A stretch of DNA of 64,000 bases from Methylorubrum thiocyanatum (GCA_014138645.1 JACJIB010000001.1:682001-746000); one strand, 5' to 3'. Numbered from the stretch's first letter, positions 25,646 to 33,933 are shown. Translations and numbers: made by a program. Notes: a model not told the origin generated them from the sequence alone.

Positions 25646-27042
25646 GCGAGACCGAGATGAGCCACTCCTTCGACGTCGACCTGTTCGTGATCGGCGGCGG
25701 TTCGGGGGGCGTGCGGGCGGCCCGCATCGCCGCCGGCCACGGCGCGAAAGTGATGCTGGCGGAGGAGTACCGCGTCGGCGGCACCTGCGTGATCCGCGGC
25801 TGCGTGCCGAAGAAGCTGATGGTCTATGCCAGCCGCTTCACCGACGAGTTCGAGGACGCCGCCGGCTTCGGCTGGCACCTGGAGACGCCGCGCTTCGACT
25901 GGGCGGTCCTCAAGCGCTCGCGCGACGCGGAGGTCGCCCGATTGGAGGCCATCTACGGCCGCAACCTCGCGGGGGCCGGCGTCGAGGTCGTGGCCGACCG
26001 CGCGGTGATCGAGGACCCGCACACGGTGCGCCTCGTGAAGGCGGACCGCACCGTCCGCGCCCGCTTCATCCTGATCGCCACCGGCGCGACGCCGGTGCGC
26101 GAGCCGCTGATCCCCGGCGCCGACCTCGCCATCGACTCGAACGGCGTGTTCGAGCTGGAGCGCCAGCCCGAGCGCATCCTCGTGGTCGGCGGCGGCTACA
26201 TCGCCGTGGAATTCGCCGGCGTCTTCGCCGGCCTCGGCTCGAAGACCACGCTGCTCCACCGCGGCAAGAGCCTGCTGCGCGGCTTCGATCCCGAGATCGC
26301 GGATGCGCTCGGCGAGGCCTATGCCAAGCGCATGGACCTGCGTCTGGAGCGCACCGTCGAACGCCTTGAGCGCGACGGTTCGGCGATCCGCGCCACCCTG
26401 AACGGGGGCGAGAGCCTGACCGTCGATTGCGTGCTGGTGGCGACCGGCCGGCGCCCCAACGTCGCCGGGCTCGGGCTGGAGCGGGTCGGCATCGCGTTGG
26501 ACGCGCGCGGCGCGATCCCCGTCGAGGCCGATTCGCGCACCAAGGTGCCCTCGATCTACGCGGTCGGCGACGTGAACGGCCGCGCGGCGCTCACCCCCGT
26601 CGCGATCCGCGAGGGGCACGCCTTTGCCGACACGGTGTTCGGCCGCAAGCCCTGGTGCGTTGATCACCGCCTGATCGCCACGGCCGTGTTCTCGACGCCG
26701 GAGATCGGCGTGATCGGCCACAACGAGGACGTGGCCCGCCGCTGCTACGACGCGATCGACGTCTACAAGGCGAGCTTCCGCCCGATGAAGGCGACGCTCT
26801 CGGGCCGCGACGAGCGGGTGATCATGAAGGTGCTGGTGGACCGCGCCAGCGACCGGGTGGTCGGCGTCCACGTGATGGGGCCGGATGCCGGCGAGATCAT
26901 CCAGGCGGTCGGCATCGCCGTCACCATGGGCGCGACCAAGGCCGATTTCGACCGCACCATCGCCGTGCACCCGACCCTCGGCGAGGAACTGGTCACGATG
27001 CGCACGCCGTTCGTGGTGAAGCATCCCGTCGGCGTGGGGTAG
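25642..27042 (+). CDS. gor: Glutathione-disulfide reductase
   Basis: A 466-residue FAD flavoenzyme that reduces oxidised glutathione with NADPH. An FAD-binding GGGSGGVRAAR motif lies at about 18-28, and the redox-active disulfide is C49/C54 in GGTCVIRGCVPKKLM. The NAD(P)-binding VVGGGYIAVEFAG site, the second FAD motif (YAVGDVNGRAALTP) and the C-terminal HPTLGEEL with catalytic His are all present. The ATG at 25642 overlaps the preceding stop by 4 bp. Joint expression with rpiA would link pentose-phosphate flux, which supplies NADPH, to glutathione reduction. Confidence 0.93.
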   Translation: MSETEMSHSFDVDLFVIGGGSGGVRAARIAAGHGAKVMLAEEYRVGGTCVIRGCVPKKLMVYASRFTDEFEDAAGFGWHLETPRFDWAVLKRSRDAEVARLEAIYGRNLAGAGVEVVADRAVIEDPHTVRLVKADRTVRARFILIATGATPVREPLIPGADLAIDSNGVFELERQPERILVVGGGYIAVEFAGVFAGLGSKTTLLHRGKSLLRGFDPEIADALGEAYAKRMDLRLERTVERLERDGSAIRATLNGGESLTVDCVLVATGRRPNVAGLGLERVGIALDARGAIPVEADSRTKVPSIYAVGDVNGRAALTPVAIREGHAFADTVFGRKPWCVDHRLIATAVFSTPEIGVIGHNEDVARRCYDAIDVYKASFRPMKATLSGRDERVIMKVLVDRASDRVVGVHVMGPDAGEIIQAVGIAVTMGATKADFDRTIAVHPTLGEELVTMRTPFVVKHPVGVG

Positions 27043-27157
27043 GGCAGGGGGGCTGCGTCGGGGGAGCGGCTCGAGGCCGGCTCCCCGCAACAGACCCGTA
27101 TCCGTCGCGTCGGAAGACCCGCCGGATCGGGACGAGGGCAGAGCGGCGGAAGCCGAG

Positions 27158-27210
27158 CGCCCAGGGGGCACCCCCGATCCGATCGGATCGGGTGATGTCC
27201 CCCAGGGGCG
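27158..27210. terminator. Large imperfect hairpin between gor and the YfdX-family gene
   Basis: A perfect 20-bp palindrome, CCCGATCCGATCGGATCGGG, occupies 27173-27192. Outside it, CGCCC/GGGCG and GGGGG/CCCCC arms pair, giving an imperfect hairpin of about 53 nt. It lies between two convergent genes and could stop transcription from both sides; a shorter hairpin (27061-27067 with 27080-27086) sits just after gor. Confidence 0.6.
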
Positions 27211-27222
27211 GCCCCGACATCC

Positions 27223-28023
27223 TCAGTTCGTGCTTCGCGTCTCCTGCGACGCGTTGGCCTTGTGCGAGGCCGTCTTCGCGTCGGTGGCGTGGGCGGCCGC
27301 CTTCTGCGGGACGCCGACCGCGTCGATCACGTCGAAGCGCATCCGGTCCTCGGCCTTCTTCAGGACGGCGTTCGCCTCGTAGTACTTGCCTTGGTCGATC
27401 AGGGTCGCGGCCTGATCCACGTCCGCCGTCGTCTTGTTCAGCGGCAGCACCGCCATGACGAAGTTGACGTCGACGTCGGCGAGCTTGAGCTTTTCCAGGG
27501 CGGCCTTCTTGTCCCCCTTCATCAGGCTCTTGTTCGCCTCCGTCACGGCCGAGGCCTTCGCCGGGGTCGCCTGGAAGTCCTCACCGAGCGTCAGCTGCGC
27601 ATCGACGGGAAGCCACGCGGTCTGCTCCGCTGCGGAGGACGCCTTGTCCGAAGACCCCTTGTCGGCCGAAGCCGCGGTCGCGTGGCCGGCCTTGGCCATG
27701 TCGGCCGGGGACTTGAGGTCGGCCTCCGCCTTGTTGAACACCGCGTCGTCCGTCTTGGCCTTCGACAAGGCCGCCTTGGCCCTGCCGATGAAGTCCTTCG
27801 CCTGGTTCGGGGCGGCATCGTAGATGGCGACCCGGGCGAGATGCAGGTCGCGGAAGGCCTGGGCGCCGTCCTTCGACAGCTTGCCGACATCCTTGTCGAC
27901 GGCCTGCTGCGCCGCCGCTTCCTGCGTGACGGCCGGCTTGGTGGCCTGATCGGCGGCGAAGGCTGCACCGCTCAGGACAGTCGTCGCCACGAGGGCGGTT
28001 GCAAGTGATTTCCGGTAGTTCAT
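27223..28023 (-). CDS. yfdX: YfdX-family periplasmic protein
   Basis: A 266-residue exported protein with a signal peptide (about 1-23, ending AFAAD) and a mostly helical mature part. The pattern matches the YfdX family: an N-terminal KDVGKLSKDGAQAFRDLHLAR helix, a central WLPVDAQLTLGEDF segment, a VNFVMAVLPLNKTTADVDQA segment and a final YYEANAVLKKAEDRMRFDVID. The E. coli relative is stress-induced and described as a periplasmic chaperone-like protein. Residues 110-130 are a Ser/Ala/Lys-rich insertion. It has its own 350-bp upstream region. Confidence 0.8.
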   Translation of the reverse strand: MNYRKSLATALVATTVLSGAAFAADQATKPAVTQEAAAQQAVDKDVGKLSKDGAQAFRDLHLARVAIYDAAPNQAKDFIGRAKAALSKAKTDDAVFNKAEADLKSPADMAKAGHATAASADKGSSDKASSAAEQTAWLPVDAQLTLGEDFQATPAKASAVTEANKSLMKGDKKAALEKLKLADVDVNFVMAVLPLNKTTADVDQAATLIDQGKYYEANAVLKKAEDRMRFDVIDAVGVPQKAAAHATDAKTASHKANASQETRSTN

Positions 28024-28373
28024 GGCGTGTCCAATCTACACTTGTCTTGCTTGGCAATGTCAGTATCGAGCAAAGCCGCTCGACCTCTGTACAAGTCGCG
28101 CCATGGTGTGGAGTTGCGTCATTGCCGTATTAAAAAAAATTAATCTGATTTCACCTGCGGCGACCGCTTGGTGGGCCGCGTCCACGGGCGTGTGCGCCGG
28201 TTCGAGCGGAGACGGTTCGCCCTGTCGGCAGGCCCGGGGCACGATCGGCGATGGGCGATCAGGGCGACGTTCAGCCCGGCCGGTACGGCACCTGCGCCGT
28301 GGCCTTCGTGATCCGAACCGCCGATGTCCGATGTCGCGGAGGAGGTCGCGGACGCCGCGACGCTCGGAGCCCG
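28024..28373. other. Intergenic region upstream of the YfdX-family gene
   Basis: About 350 bp with no supported gene. It contains the most AT-rich stretch of the window's non-coding DNA (about 28125-28155, with a run of eight A on the plus strand), roughly 100-130 bp upstream of the YfdX-family start. That is a plausible site for an UP element or nucleoid-protein binding. No firm -35/-10 pair was identified. Confidence 0.5.
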
Positions 28374-29834
28374 CTATTCGGCCGCCGGCAGGCTCAACGA
28401 AAGCAGCCGCGCGGTGCGGGACCGGCTGCCGTTGCTCGGATCGGCGCCGGGCTCGAAGGCGCGACGTCCATCGTCGAGGGCGCCGTTCACCGCGTCGATG
28501 GCGAGGATCAGCGCGCTGATCATCCGCGAATCGATGCTCCGCTCGCGGGCTTGGCGCACCACGTCCGAGATCAGCGCGTCGGTCTCGCGCGTCAGCGCGT
28601 CGAGGGCGGCGGCCGATTGCGCCTCGCGGGCTTCGGCCAGGATGTCGAGCAGGCGGTCGAGGATGACGTCGATGCGCTCGCGCCGCTTGCGGGCGAGCCG
28701 CTGGCCGAGCCACGCCACGCCCGAGCCGAGCGTGCCGCCGAAGAAGGCGAACAGGTAGATCCAGTCCTCGTAGCGGTCGAGGAAGGTCTGCTGCTCGCGC
28801 TCGAAATAGTCCACCGCGCCGGGGTGATTGGGCAGCTGCGCGCTCGTGGCGGTGACGGTGGTGTCGTAGTCCGGCGGCTTCATCTGCTGGGCGATCGGGG
28901 CGGAGGCGGCGAGCCGCGAGCGCCACTCGAACAGGTGCTGCACCACCGAGGCGACGGCGACGCGGCTCACCGCGCCGCGGGCCATCAGCCGGTATGACAC
29001 GCCGACCGTCTCGACATCCTCCTCCGGGCGCTTGGGCCGTCCGCCGAAGGTGCCCGCCGACAGGGTGACCGGCTGGAGCGCGGGCACGCGCTGCACGATC
29101 GCCTTGCCGTCCGGCACGCTGACCAACGTGACCTTGCGCTCCGGCGAGGCCGCCTCGACCGCCCGCAGCATGGCCTGCGCCGGCTTGGCCGTGGGGGAGG
29201 CGATGATCGCCACCGCATCGACCCGTTTCGATTCCAGCGCCTGGGTGATGTCGTTCGCCTTGATCGGCACGAGGCCGATGCGGCCGGCCGCCAGCGGATC
29301 GCTGCCGAGCACCTCGTCCTCCAAAGCCGCCTTGAAGTCGTAGAAGTCGAGCAGGCTCGTCAGCACCGGCAGGTCGGCCTCGTGGCGCGTGACGACGCCG
29401 AGGCGCCGGGTCGAGAGATCCGAGAAGCTCTCGATCTCGTTGGCCTCGGGCGCGGCGATGATCAGCGCCTCGTCGTGCAGGATGGCGAGCGTCAGGCCGT
29501 TATCCGGCAGCTTCACGTCGGGCCGCACCACGGCGAGGTCGGCCCGGCCCTGCTCCAGCGCGGCGGCGCTGTCGCGCACGTCGCCGAAGGGCAGCACCTG
29601 AAGCCGCACATCTTCGTGATTGCGGTTCAGCGCCCGGGCATAGGTCTCGATCAGACCCGCCTCGACACCGTCGCGCGGTCCCACCGCCACGGTGAGCAGC
29701 GTGGGCCGGGAAAAATAGACGACGAGGCCCGCCACGGCCGCGAACCCGAGGGCCAGCAGCACGTAGAGCCATTCGCGCCTCATGAGCGTGGCCGCCATGC
29801 GGCGGCGTAGCCCTCGAAATCGCGTGCGATCCAT
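28374..29834 (-). CDS. TAXI-family TRAP-type solute-binding protein, membrane-anchored
   Basis: A 486-residue protein. An N-terminal basic stretch and membrane segment (about 24-44) replace a cleavable signal. A TAXI-type binding domain follows (about 46-340), with LTVAVGPRDGVEAGLIETYAR and GRADLAVVRPDVKLPDNGLTLAIL. A second membrane segment lies near 350-372 (WIYLFAFFGGTLGSGVAWLG), then a cytoplasmic helical tail. TAXI proteins deliver solutes such as glutamate to TRAP permeases, but no permease gene is adjacent. The two anchors suggest a sensor or scaffold role rather than free binding; that is inference. Confidence 0.82.
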   Translation of the reverse strand: MDRTRFRGLRRRMAATLMRREWLYVLLALGFAAVAGLVVYFSRPTLLTVAVGPRDGVEAGLIETYARALNRNHEDVRLQVLPFGDVRDSAAALEQGRADLAVVRPDVKLPDNGLTLAILHDEALIIAAPEANEIESFSDLSTRRLGVVTRHEADLPVLTSLLDFYDFKAALEDEVLGSDPLAAGRIGLVPIKANDITQALESKRVDAVAIIASPTAKPAQAMLRAVEAASPERKVTLVSVPDGKAIVQRVPALQPVTLSAGTFGGRPKRPEEDVETVGVSYRLMARGAVSRVAVASVVQHLFEWRSRLAASAPIAQQMKPPDYDTTVTATSAQLPNHPGAVDYFEREQQTFLDRYEDWIYLFAFFGGTLGSGVAWLGQRLARKRRERIDVILDRLLDILAEAREAQSAAALDALTRETDALISDVVRQARERSIDSRMISALILAIDAVNGALDDGRRAFEPGADPSNGSRSRTARLLSLSLPAAE

Positions 29835-29878
29835 CCGAGATTCATGAATCGAAAACCTGTCCGGATCGTGAAGAACGG

Positions 29879-30481
29879 ATGATCACGCGAACCGTTTCAA
29901 CCCGACGCGAAGCAAGGCCCGAGCCGCCGGTCACCGCCGCGTGGCTGGAACGGGTGGCGACGCACTATCTCGACCGCTACGGCGCCTCCTCCGAGATGCT
30001 GCGCCGGGTGCTCCTGCGCCGGGTCGAGCGGCGCTGCCGCTCCCGCGACGAGGATCCGGGCGCGCAGGCCGGGCTGATCGACGAGACGGTGGCCCGGGCG
30101 CAGCGCGCCGGACTGGTGGACGACGCGCGCTTCGCCGCCGCGCGCCTGCGGGGCCTGAGGCGGCGCGGCACCTCGACCCGGCAGGCCCAGGCCCGGCTCG
30201 CCGCCAAGGGCATCGACGCGGAGACCATCGCCGCGACCCTCGCCGAGGAGCGGGAGGGGGCGGAAGGAGCCGAGGCGGGCGAGCCCGACACCGAGGAGCG
30301 GGCGGCCCGCGCCTATGCCCGCCGCCGCCGCCTCGGCCCCTATCGCCGGCCGGGTACCCGTGAGGCCAACCGCGAGCGCGACCTCGCCGCCATGGCGCGG
30401 GCGGGCTTTTCCTACGGACTTGCCAAGAGCGTGATCGGCGGCGAGGCGGAGGAGGACGACCCCTCCTTCGGGGAAGAGTGA
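29879..30481 (+). CDS. recX: Regulatory protein RecX
   Basis: A 200-residue RecX-family protein, which binds RecA filaments and modulates recombination. The three-helix repeats are visible: WLERVATHYLDRYGASSEMLRRVLLRRV, LVDDARFAAARLRGLRRRGTSTRQAQARL with AKGIDAETI, and the C-terminal YARRRRLGPYR and MARAGFSYGLAKSVI. recA is not adjacent. It is divergent from the TAXI gene by 44 bp and precedes osmC by 85 bp. ATG at 29879 is the first in-frame start. Confidence 0.88.
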   Translation: MITRTVSTRREARPEPPVTAAWLERVATHYLDRYGASSEMLRRVLLRRVERRCRSRDEDPGAQAGLIDETVARAQRAGLVDDARFAAARLRGLRRRGTSTRQAQARLAAKGIDAETIAATLAEEREGAEGAEAGEPDTEERAARAYARRRRLGPYRRPGTREANRERDLAAMARAGFSYGLAKSVIGGEAEEDDPSFGEE

Positions 30482-30566
30482 GGGCGTCCCCCTCGACATG
30501 CCCGCCCACCGCTCCACGTCGGAGGCCATGCGGAGCACTTCCGCTCACGACGACGAGGACGACAGC

Positions 30567-30998
30567 ATGACCGACCGCCACGCGAGCGCCCACTGGGAAG
30601 GCGACGGCAAGACCGGCAAGGGCAAGATCACGACGCAGTCCGGCGTGCTCTCGGACAATCCCTACGGCTTCAACACCCGCTTCGAGAACGAGCCGGGCAC
30701 CAACCCGGAGGAGCTGATCGCCGCCGCGCATGCCGGCTGCTTCACCATGGCGCTGGCCTTCCAGCTCCAGTCCGCCGGGCTGAAGGCGACCTCCCTCGAC
30801 ACCAAGGCGGTCGTCACGCTGGTCCAGGATGGCGACGGCTTCAAGGTCACCAAGTCGGCCCTCACCCTCAAGGCGGTGATCCCCGGCATCGACCCGGCGA
30901 AGTTCGACGAGCTCGCCGGCAATGCCGAGAAGGGCTGCCCGATCTCGAAGCTCCTCAACGCCGAGATCACCCTCGACAAGACGCTCAGCCCGGGCTGA
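30567..30998 (+). CDS. osmC: OsmC-family peroxiredoxin
   Basis: A 143-residue OsmC-type hydroperoxide reductase. The peroxidatic cysteine is C58 in AAAHAGCFTMAL and the resolving cysteine is C124 in EKGCPISKLL. The N-terminal AHWEGDGKTGKGKI and the NPEELIAAAHA segment are family-typical. It detoxifies organic peroxides in the cytoplasm using dithiol reductants. An efficient intrinsic terminator follows at once, so it ends a transcription unit. Confidence 0.92.
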   Translation: MTDRHASAHWEGDGKTGKGKITTQSGVLSDNPYGFNTRFENEPGTNPEELIAAAHAGCFTMALAFQLQSAGLKATSLDTKAVVTLVQDGDGFKVTKSALTLKAVIPGIDPAKFDELAGNAEKGCPISKLLNAEITLDKTLSPG

Positions 30999-31006
30999 GG
31001 CCTGCC

Positions 31007-31041
31007 GCGCCCTCCCGTGCCACGGCGGGAGGGCGCTTTTT
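31007..31041 (+). terminator. Intrinsic terminator after osmC
   Basis: A perfect 11-bp stem, GCGCCCTCCCG (31007-31017) with CGGGAGGGCGC (31026-31036), has an 8-nt loop and is followed directly by TTTTT (31037-31041). It is the clearest intrinsic terminator in the window. Confidence 0.92.
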
Positions 31042-31101
31042 ACGGTGCGCAGGCCAACGCGCCGCATTGATCCGGCGGCCGGTCTGTTCATCTTCCGTTC
31101 G

Positions 31102-32313
31102 ATGGACGAAAAGCTCGCGCGCAAACTGCGCATCCTCGCGGATGCCGCCAAATACGACGCCTCCTGCGCGTCCTCCGGCGCGCCCAAGCGCAAGGCCGGC
31201 GCGGACGGGCTCGGCTCGACCACGGGCGCCGGCATCTGCCACGCCTACACGCCGGACGGGCGCTGCGTCTCGCTGCTCAAGATCCTGCTGACCAATTACT
31301 GCCTGTTCGACTGCGCCTATTGCGTGAACCGGCGCTCCTCGAACGTCGCCCGCGCGCGCTTCTCGGTCGAGGAGGTCGTGACGCTCACGGTCGAGTTCTA
31401 CAAGCGCAACTACATCGAGGGGCTGTTCCTGTCGTCGGGCATCATCCGCTCGCCCGACTACACGATGGAGATGCTGACCCGCGTCGCCAAGAAGCTGCGG
31501 CGCGATCACGGCTTCCGCGGCTACATCCACCTGAAGTCGATCCCCGAGGCGAGCCCATGGCTGATCGAGGAGGCGGGGCTCTACGCCGACCGGCTCTCGA
31601 TCAACCTCGAACTGCCGACGGAGGCGAGCCTCAACCGTCTCGCGCCGGAGAAGGACGGCGCGGCGATCGAGGGGGCGATGGGCCAGATCGGCGAGCGCAT
31701 CGTCCAAGCCAAGGAGGAACGCCGGCGCTTCTCGCCGGCCGGGCAATCGACGCAGGTGATCGTCGGCGCGGACGCCACCACCGACGAGGCGATGATCCGC
31801 AAATCGGCGCTGCTCTACGGCACCTACGGGCTCAAGCGCGTCTACTACTCGGCCTTCAGCCCGATCCCCGACGCCTCCTCCGCCCTGCCGCCCCAGGCGC
31901 CGCCGCTCCGGCGCGAGCACCGGCTGTATCAGGCGGACTGGCTGATCCGGTATTACGAGTTCTCACCCGACGATGTCGCGGGCGCGGCCGATGATGGAAT
32001 GCTCGCCCTCGACATCGACCCGAAGCTCGCCTGGGCGCTGAAGAACCGCCACCGTTTCCCCGTGGACGTGAACCGCGCCGACCGGGAGATGCTGCTGCGG
32101 GTGCCGGGGCTGGGGGCGCGGGCGGTCGATGCCATCATCAAGGCCCGCCGCCACGGGCGCCTGCGCCTCGACGACGTGGCCCGGCTGACCTCGGGGCTGA
32201 AGCGCGCCCGGCCGTTCCTGATCGCCGAGGATTTCAGGCCGACGACGCTGACCGACCGGCTCGATCTGCGGGTGAAGCTCGCCGAGCCGGCCGAGCAGTT
32301 GAGCCTGTTCTGA
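31102..32313 (+). CDS. Putative DNA modification/repair radical SAM protein
   Basis: A 403-residue radical SAM protein of the putative DNA modification/repair type. The cluster-binding cysteines are C67, C71 and C74 in YCLFDCAYC (CxxxCxxC). A cysteine-containing N-terminal segment (SCASSG, GAGICHAY, GRCVSLLK) may hold further ligands. The C-terminus carries a helix-hairpin-helix (about 323-362: REMLLRVPGLGARAVDAII), typical of DNA contact. Its stop codon overlaps the start of the UdgX-fusion gene by one base (TGATG). The family is known to co-occur with UdgX/DUF4130 proteins; its reaction is undetermined. Confidence 0.85.
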   Translation: MDEKLARKLRILADAAKYDASCASSGAPKRKAGADGLGSTTGAGICHAYTPDGRCVSLLKILLTNYCLFDCAYCVNRRSSNVARARFSVEEVVTLTVEFYKRNYIEGLFLSSGIIRSPDYTMEMLTRVAKKLRRDHGFRGYIHLKSIPEASPWLIEEAGLYADRLSINLELPTEASLNRLAPEKDGAAIEGAMGQIGERIVQAKEERRRFSPAGQSTQVIVGADATTDEAMIRKSALLYGTYGLKRVYYSAFSPIPDASSALPPQAPPLRREHRLYQADWLIRYYEFSPDDVAGAADDGMLALDIDPKLAWALKNRHRFPVDVNRADREMLLRVPGLGARAVDAIIKARRHGRLRLDDVARLTSGLKRARPFLIAEDFRPTTLTDRLDLRVKLAEPAEQLSLF

Positions 32314-33770
32314 TGCGTGGGTCCCTTGAAAACCCTCCCCCCGCCGAGGGGAGAGGGCATCTTGGCGGCGGCATCCACGTCGTCGGCCTCGCCCCCGGCG
32401 CGGATCTGGCCGGCTTTCGCGCCGCGGCCCGCCGCCTGATCGCGGCGGACGTCGCTCCGGAGAACATCGTCTGGCAGACCGAGGCCCCCAGCCTGTTCGG
32501 CGCCGACAGTGCCGCCGCGGACGGCCCGCCGCTCCGGCTCCCCCGGGCGGTCACCGAGTTGATCCCGATGGTGGTGCCCCACCGCGACCCCGAGCGCTAC
32601 GGCCTGCTCTACGCACTGCTCTGGCGCGTGGTTCACGGCGAGCGGGCGCTGATGGAGGTGGCGAGCGATCCCCTCGTCCATCGTCTCCACCGCATGCGGA
32701 AGGCGATTGCCCGCGACCTGCACAAGATGCACGCCTTCCTGCGCTTCCGCCGGGTGCCGGGGGAGGGGCGGGAGCGCTTCGCGGCGTGGTTCGAGCCCGA
32801 CCATCACATCCTGGAGGCGGCGGCCCCCTTCTTCGTCGACCGCTTCCGCGCGCTGACATGGTCGATCCTGACGCCGGAAGGCTCGGCGCATTGGGATGGC
32901 ACGCTCCGCTACGGCCCGCCCGGACGGCGCGAGGACGTGCCCGACGGCGACGGCTTCGAGGCCGGCTGGCGCGACTACTACGAGAGCACCTTCAACCCGG
33001 CGCGGCTCAACCTCGACGCCATGCGCGCCGAGATGCCCCGCAAGTACTGGCGGAACATGCCGGAAACGGCGGCGATTCCCGCCCTGGTGCGGGCCGCGAG
33101 CGCCCGCGCGCAGGCGATGATCGAGAAGGAGCCGACCATGCCGGCCAAACGCGACCCCGTCCGCGCCGTCGCGAAGATGAGCCAGGACGAGCCGGAGACG
33201 CTGGACGCGCTGAACGCGATCATCGCCCGCTCCGAGCCGCTGGTGCCCGGCGCGACGCAGGCCGTGCTCGGCGAGGGGCCGGTCGGTGCGCGGATCGCCT
33301 TCGTCGGCGAGCAGCCGGGCGATCAGGAGGACCGCCAGGGCCGGCCCTTCGTCGGGCCGGCGGGCCAGCTTCTTTCCCGGGCGCTGGAGGAAGCGGGGAT
33401 CGACCGGCGCGAGGCCTACCTTACGAATGCGGTCAAGCACTTCAAGTTCACGCTGCGGGGCAAGCGCCGCATCCACGAGAAGCCGACCGCGGGCGAGGTG
33501 AGCCATTACCGCTGGTGGCTCGACCGCGAACTCGACTTCGTCGCGCCCAAGCTCGTCGTGGCGCTCGGCGCGACGGCGGTGCTGGCGCTCACCGGCAAGC
33601 AGATCCCGATCACCCGTGCCCGCGGCCCCGCCGATTTCGGCCGGCCCTTCGAAGGGTTCATCACGGTCCACCCCTCCTACCTGCTGCGCCTGCCCGACGA
33701 GGCGGCGAAGGCGGCGGCCTATCAGGCCTTCGTCGAGGATCTGCGGCGGGCGCAGGCGCTCGCAGCGTGA
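32313..33770 (+). CDS. DUF4130-UdgX fusion, uracil-DNA-binding protein without cysteines
   Basis: A 485-residue fusion. Residues about 21-270 form the DUF4130 domain (ERYGLLYALLWRVVHGE, WFEPDHHILEAAAPFFVDRF, TPEGSAHWDG). Residues about 290-485 form a UdgX-type uracil-DNA glycosylase domain with GEQPGDQED (332-340), TNAVKHFKF, the KRRIH loop whose H388 is expected to crosslink to the abasic site after uracil excision, and HPSYLLR (453-459). The family usually binds a 4Fe-4S cluster, yet this protein has no cysteine at all; the CxxC region reads ARSEPL and the later C.PWL-type site reads HYRWWL. ATG 32313 is the only usable start; residues about 5-17 are encoded by a GC-rich repeat. Confidence 0.88.
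   Translation: MRGSLENPPPAEGRGHLGGGIHVVGLAPGADLAGFRAAARRLIAADVAPENIVWQTEAPSLFGADSAAADGPPLRLPRAVTELIPMVVPHRDPERYGLLYALLWRVVHGERALMEVASDPLVHRLHRMRKAIARDLHKMHAFLRFRRVPGEGRERFAAWFEPDHHILEAAAPFFVDRFRALTWSILTPEGSAHWDGTLRYGPPGRREDVPDGDGFEAGWRDYYESTFNPARLNLDAMRAEMPRKYWRNMPETAAIPALVRAASARAQAMIEKEPTMPAKRDPVRAVAKMSQDEPETLDALNAIIARSEPLVPGATQAVLGEGPVGARIAFVGEQPGDQEDRQGRPFVGPAGQLLSRALEEAGIDRREAYLTNAVKHFKFTLRGKRRIHEKPTAGEVSHYRWWLDRELDFVAPKLVVALGATAVLALTGKQIPITRARGPADFGRPFEGFITVHPSYLLRLPDEAAKAAAYQAFVEDLRRAQALAA
32330..32354. repeat. GC-rich REP-like hairpin inside the 5' end of the UdgX-fusion gene
   Basis: CCCTCCCC pairs with GGGGAGAGGG (one bulge) around CCGCCGA. The sequence resembles the intergenic CTCCCC/GGGGAG hairpins elsewhere in the window but here is translated as the N-terminal NPPPAEGRG stretch, just after the coupled start codon. 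Confidence 0.5.
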
Positions 33771-33866
33771 ACGGGCGGCGTGCGTCGGGCTCCCGTCCTG
33801 CCGTGCAAAACGATCAATTGAAAGCAACCCCGAACTTCATCGATCGAGGCTGAAACAAAACTCTCC

Positions 33867-33933
33867 CTCCCGCGGATATATCGGCAACGTGCGCAAGCAT
33901 CCGCCGCTCACGTTGAGAATATATCCTCGGGAG
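33867..33933 (+). promoter_or_regulatory. 15-bp inverted repeat overlapping the alcohol dehydrogenase RBS
   Basis: The arm CTCCCGCGGATATAT (33867-33881) is complementary to ATATATCCTCGGGAG (33919-33933) at 14 of 15 positions, with a 37-nt loop. The 3' arm includes GGGAG, the ribosome-binding site of the gene starting at 33941. In mRNA the structure would hide that site, as in RNA thermometers or other translational switches. In DNA the AT-rich half-sites (GGATATAT / ATATATCC) could instead be a regulator's operator. Confidence 0.7.

Noticed and set aside
28374..29834. A complete TRAP transporter operon
   Set aside because: Only the TAXI binding protein is present; neither flanking gene is a permease.
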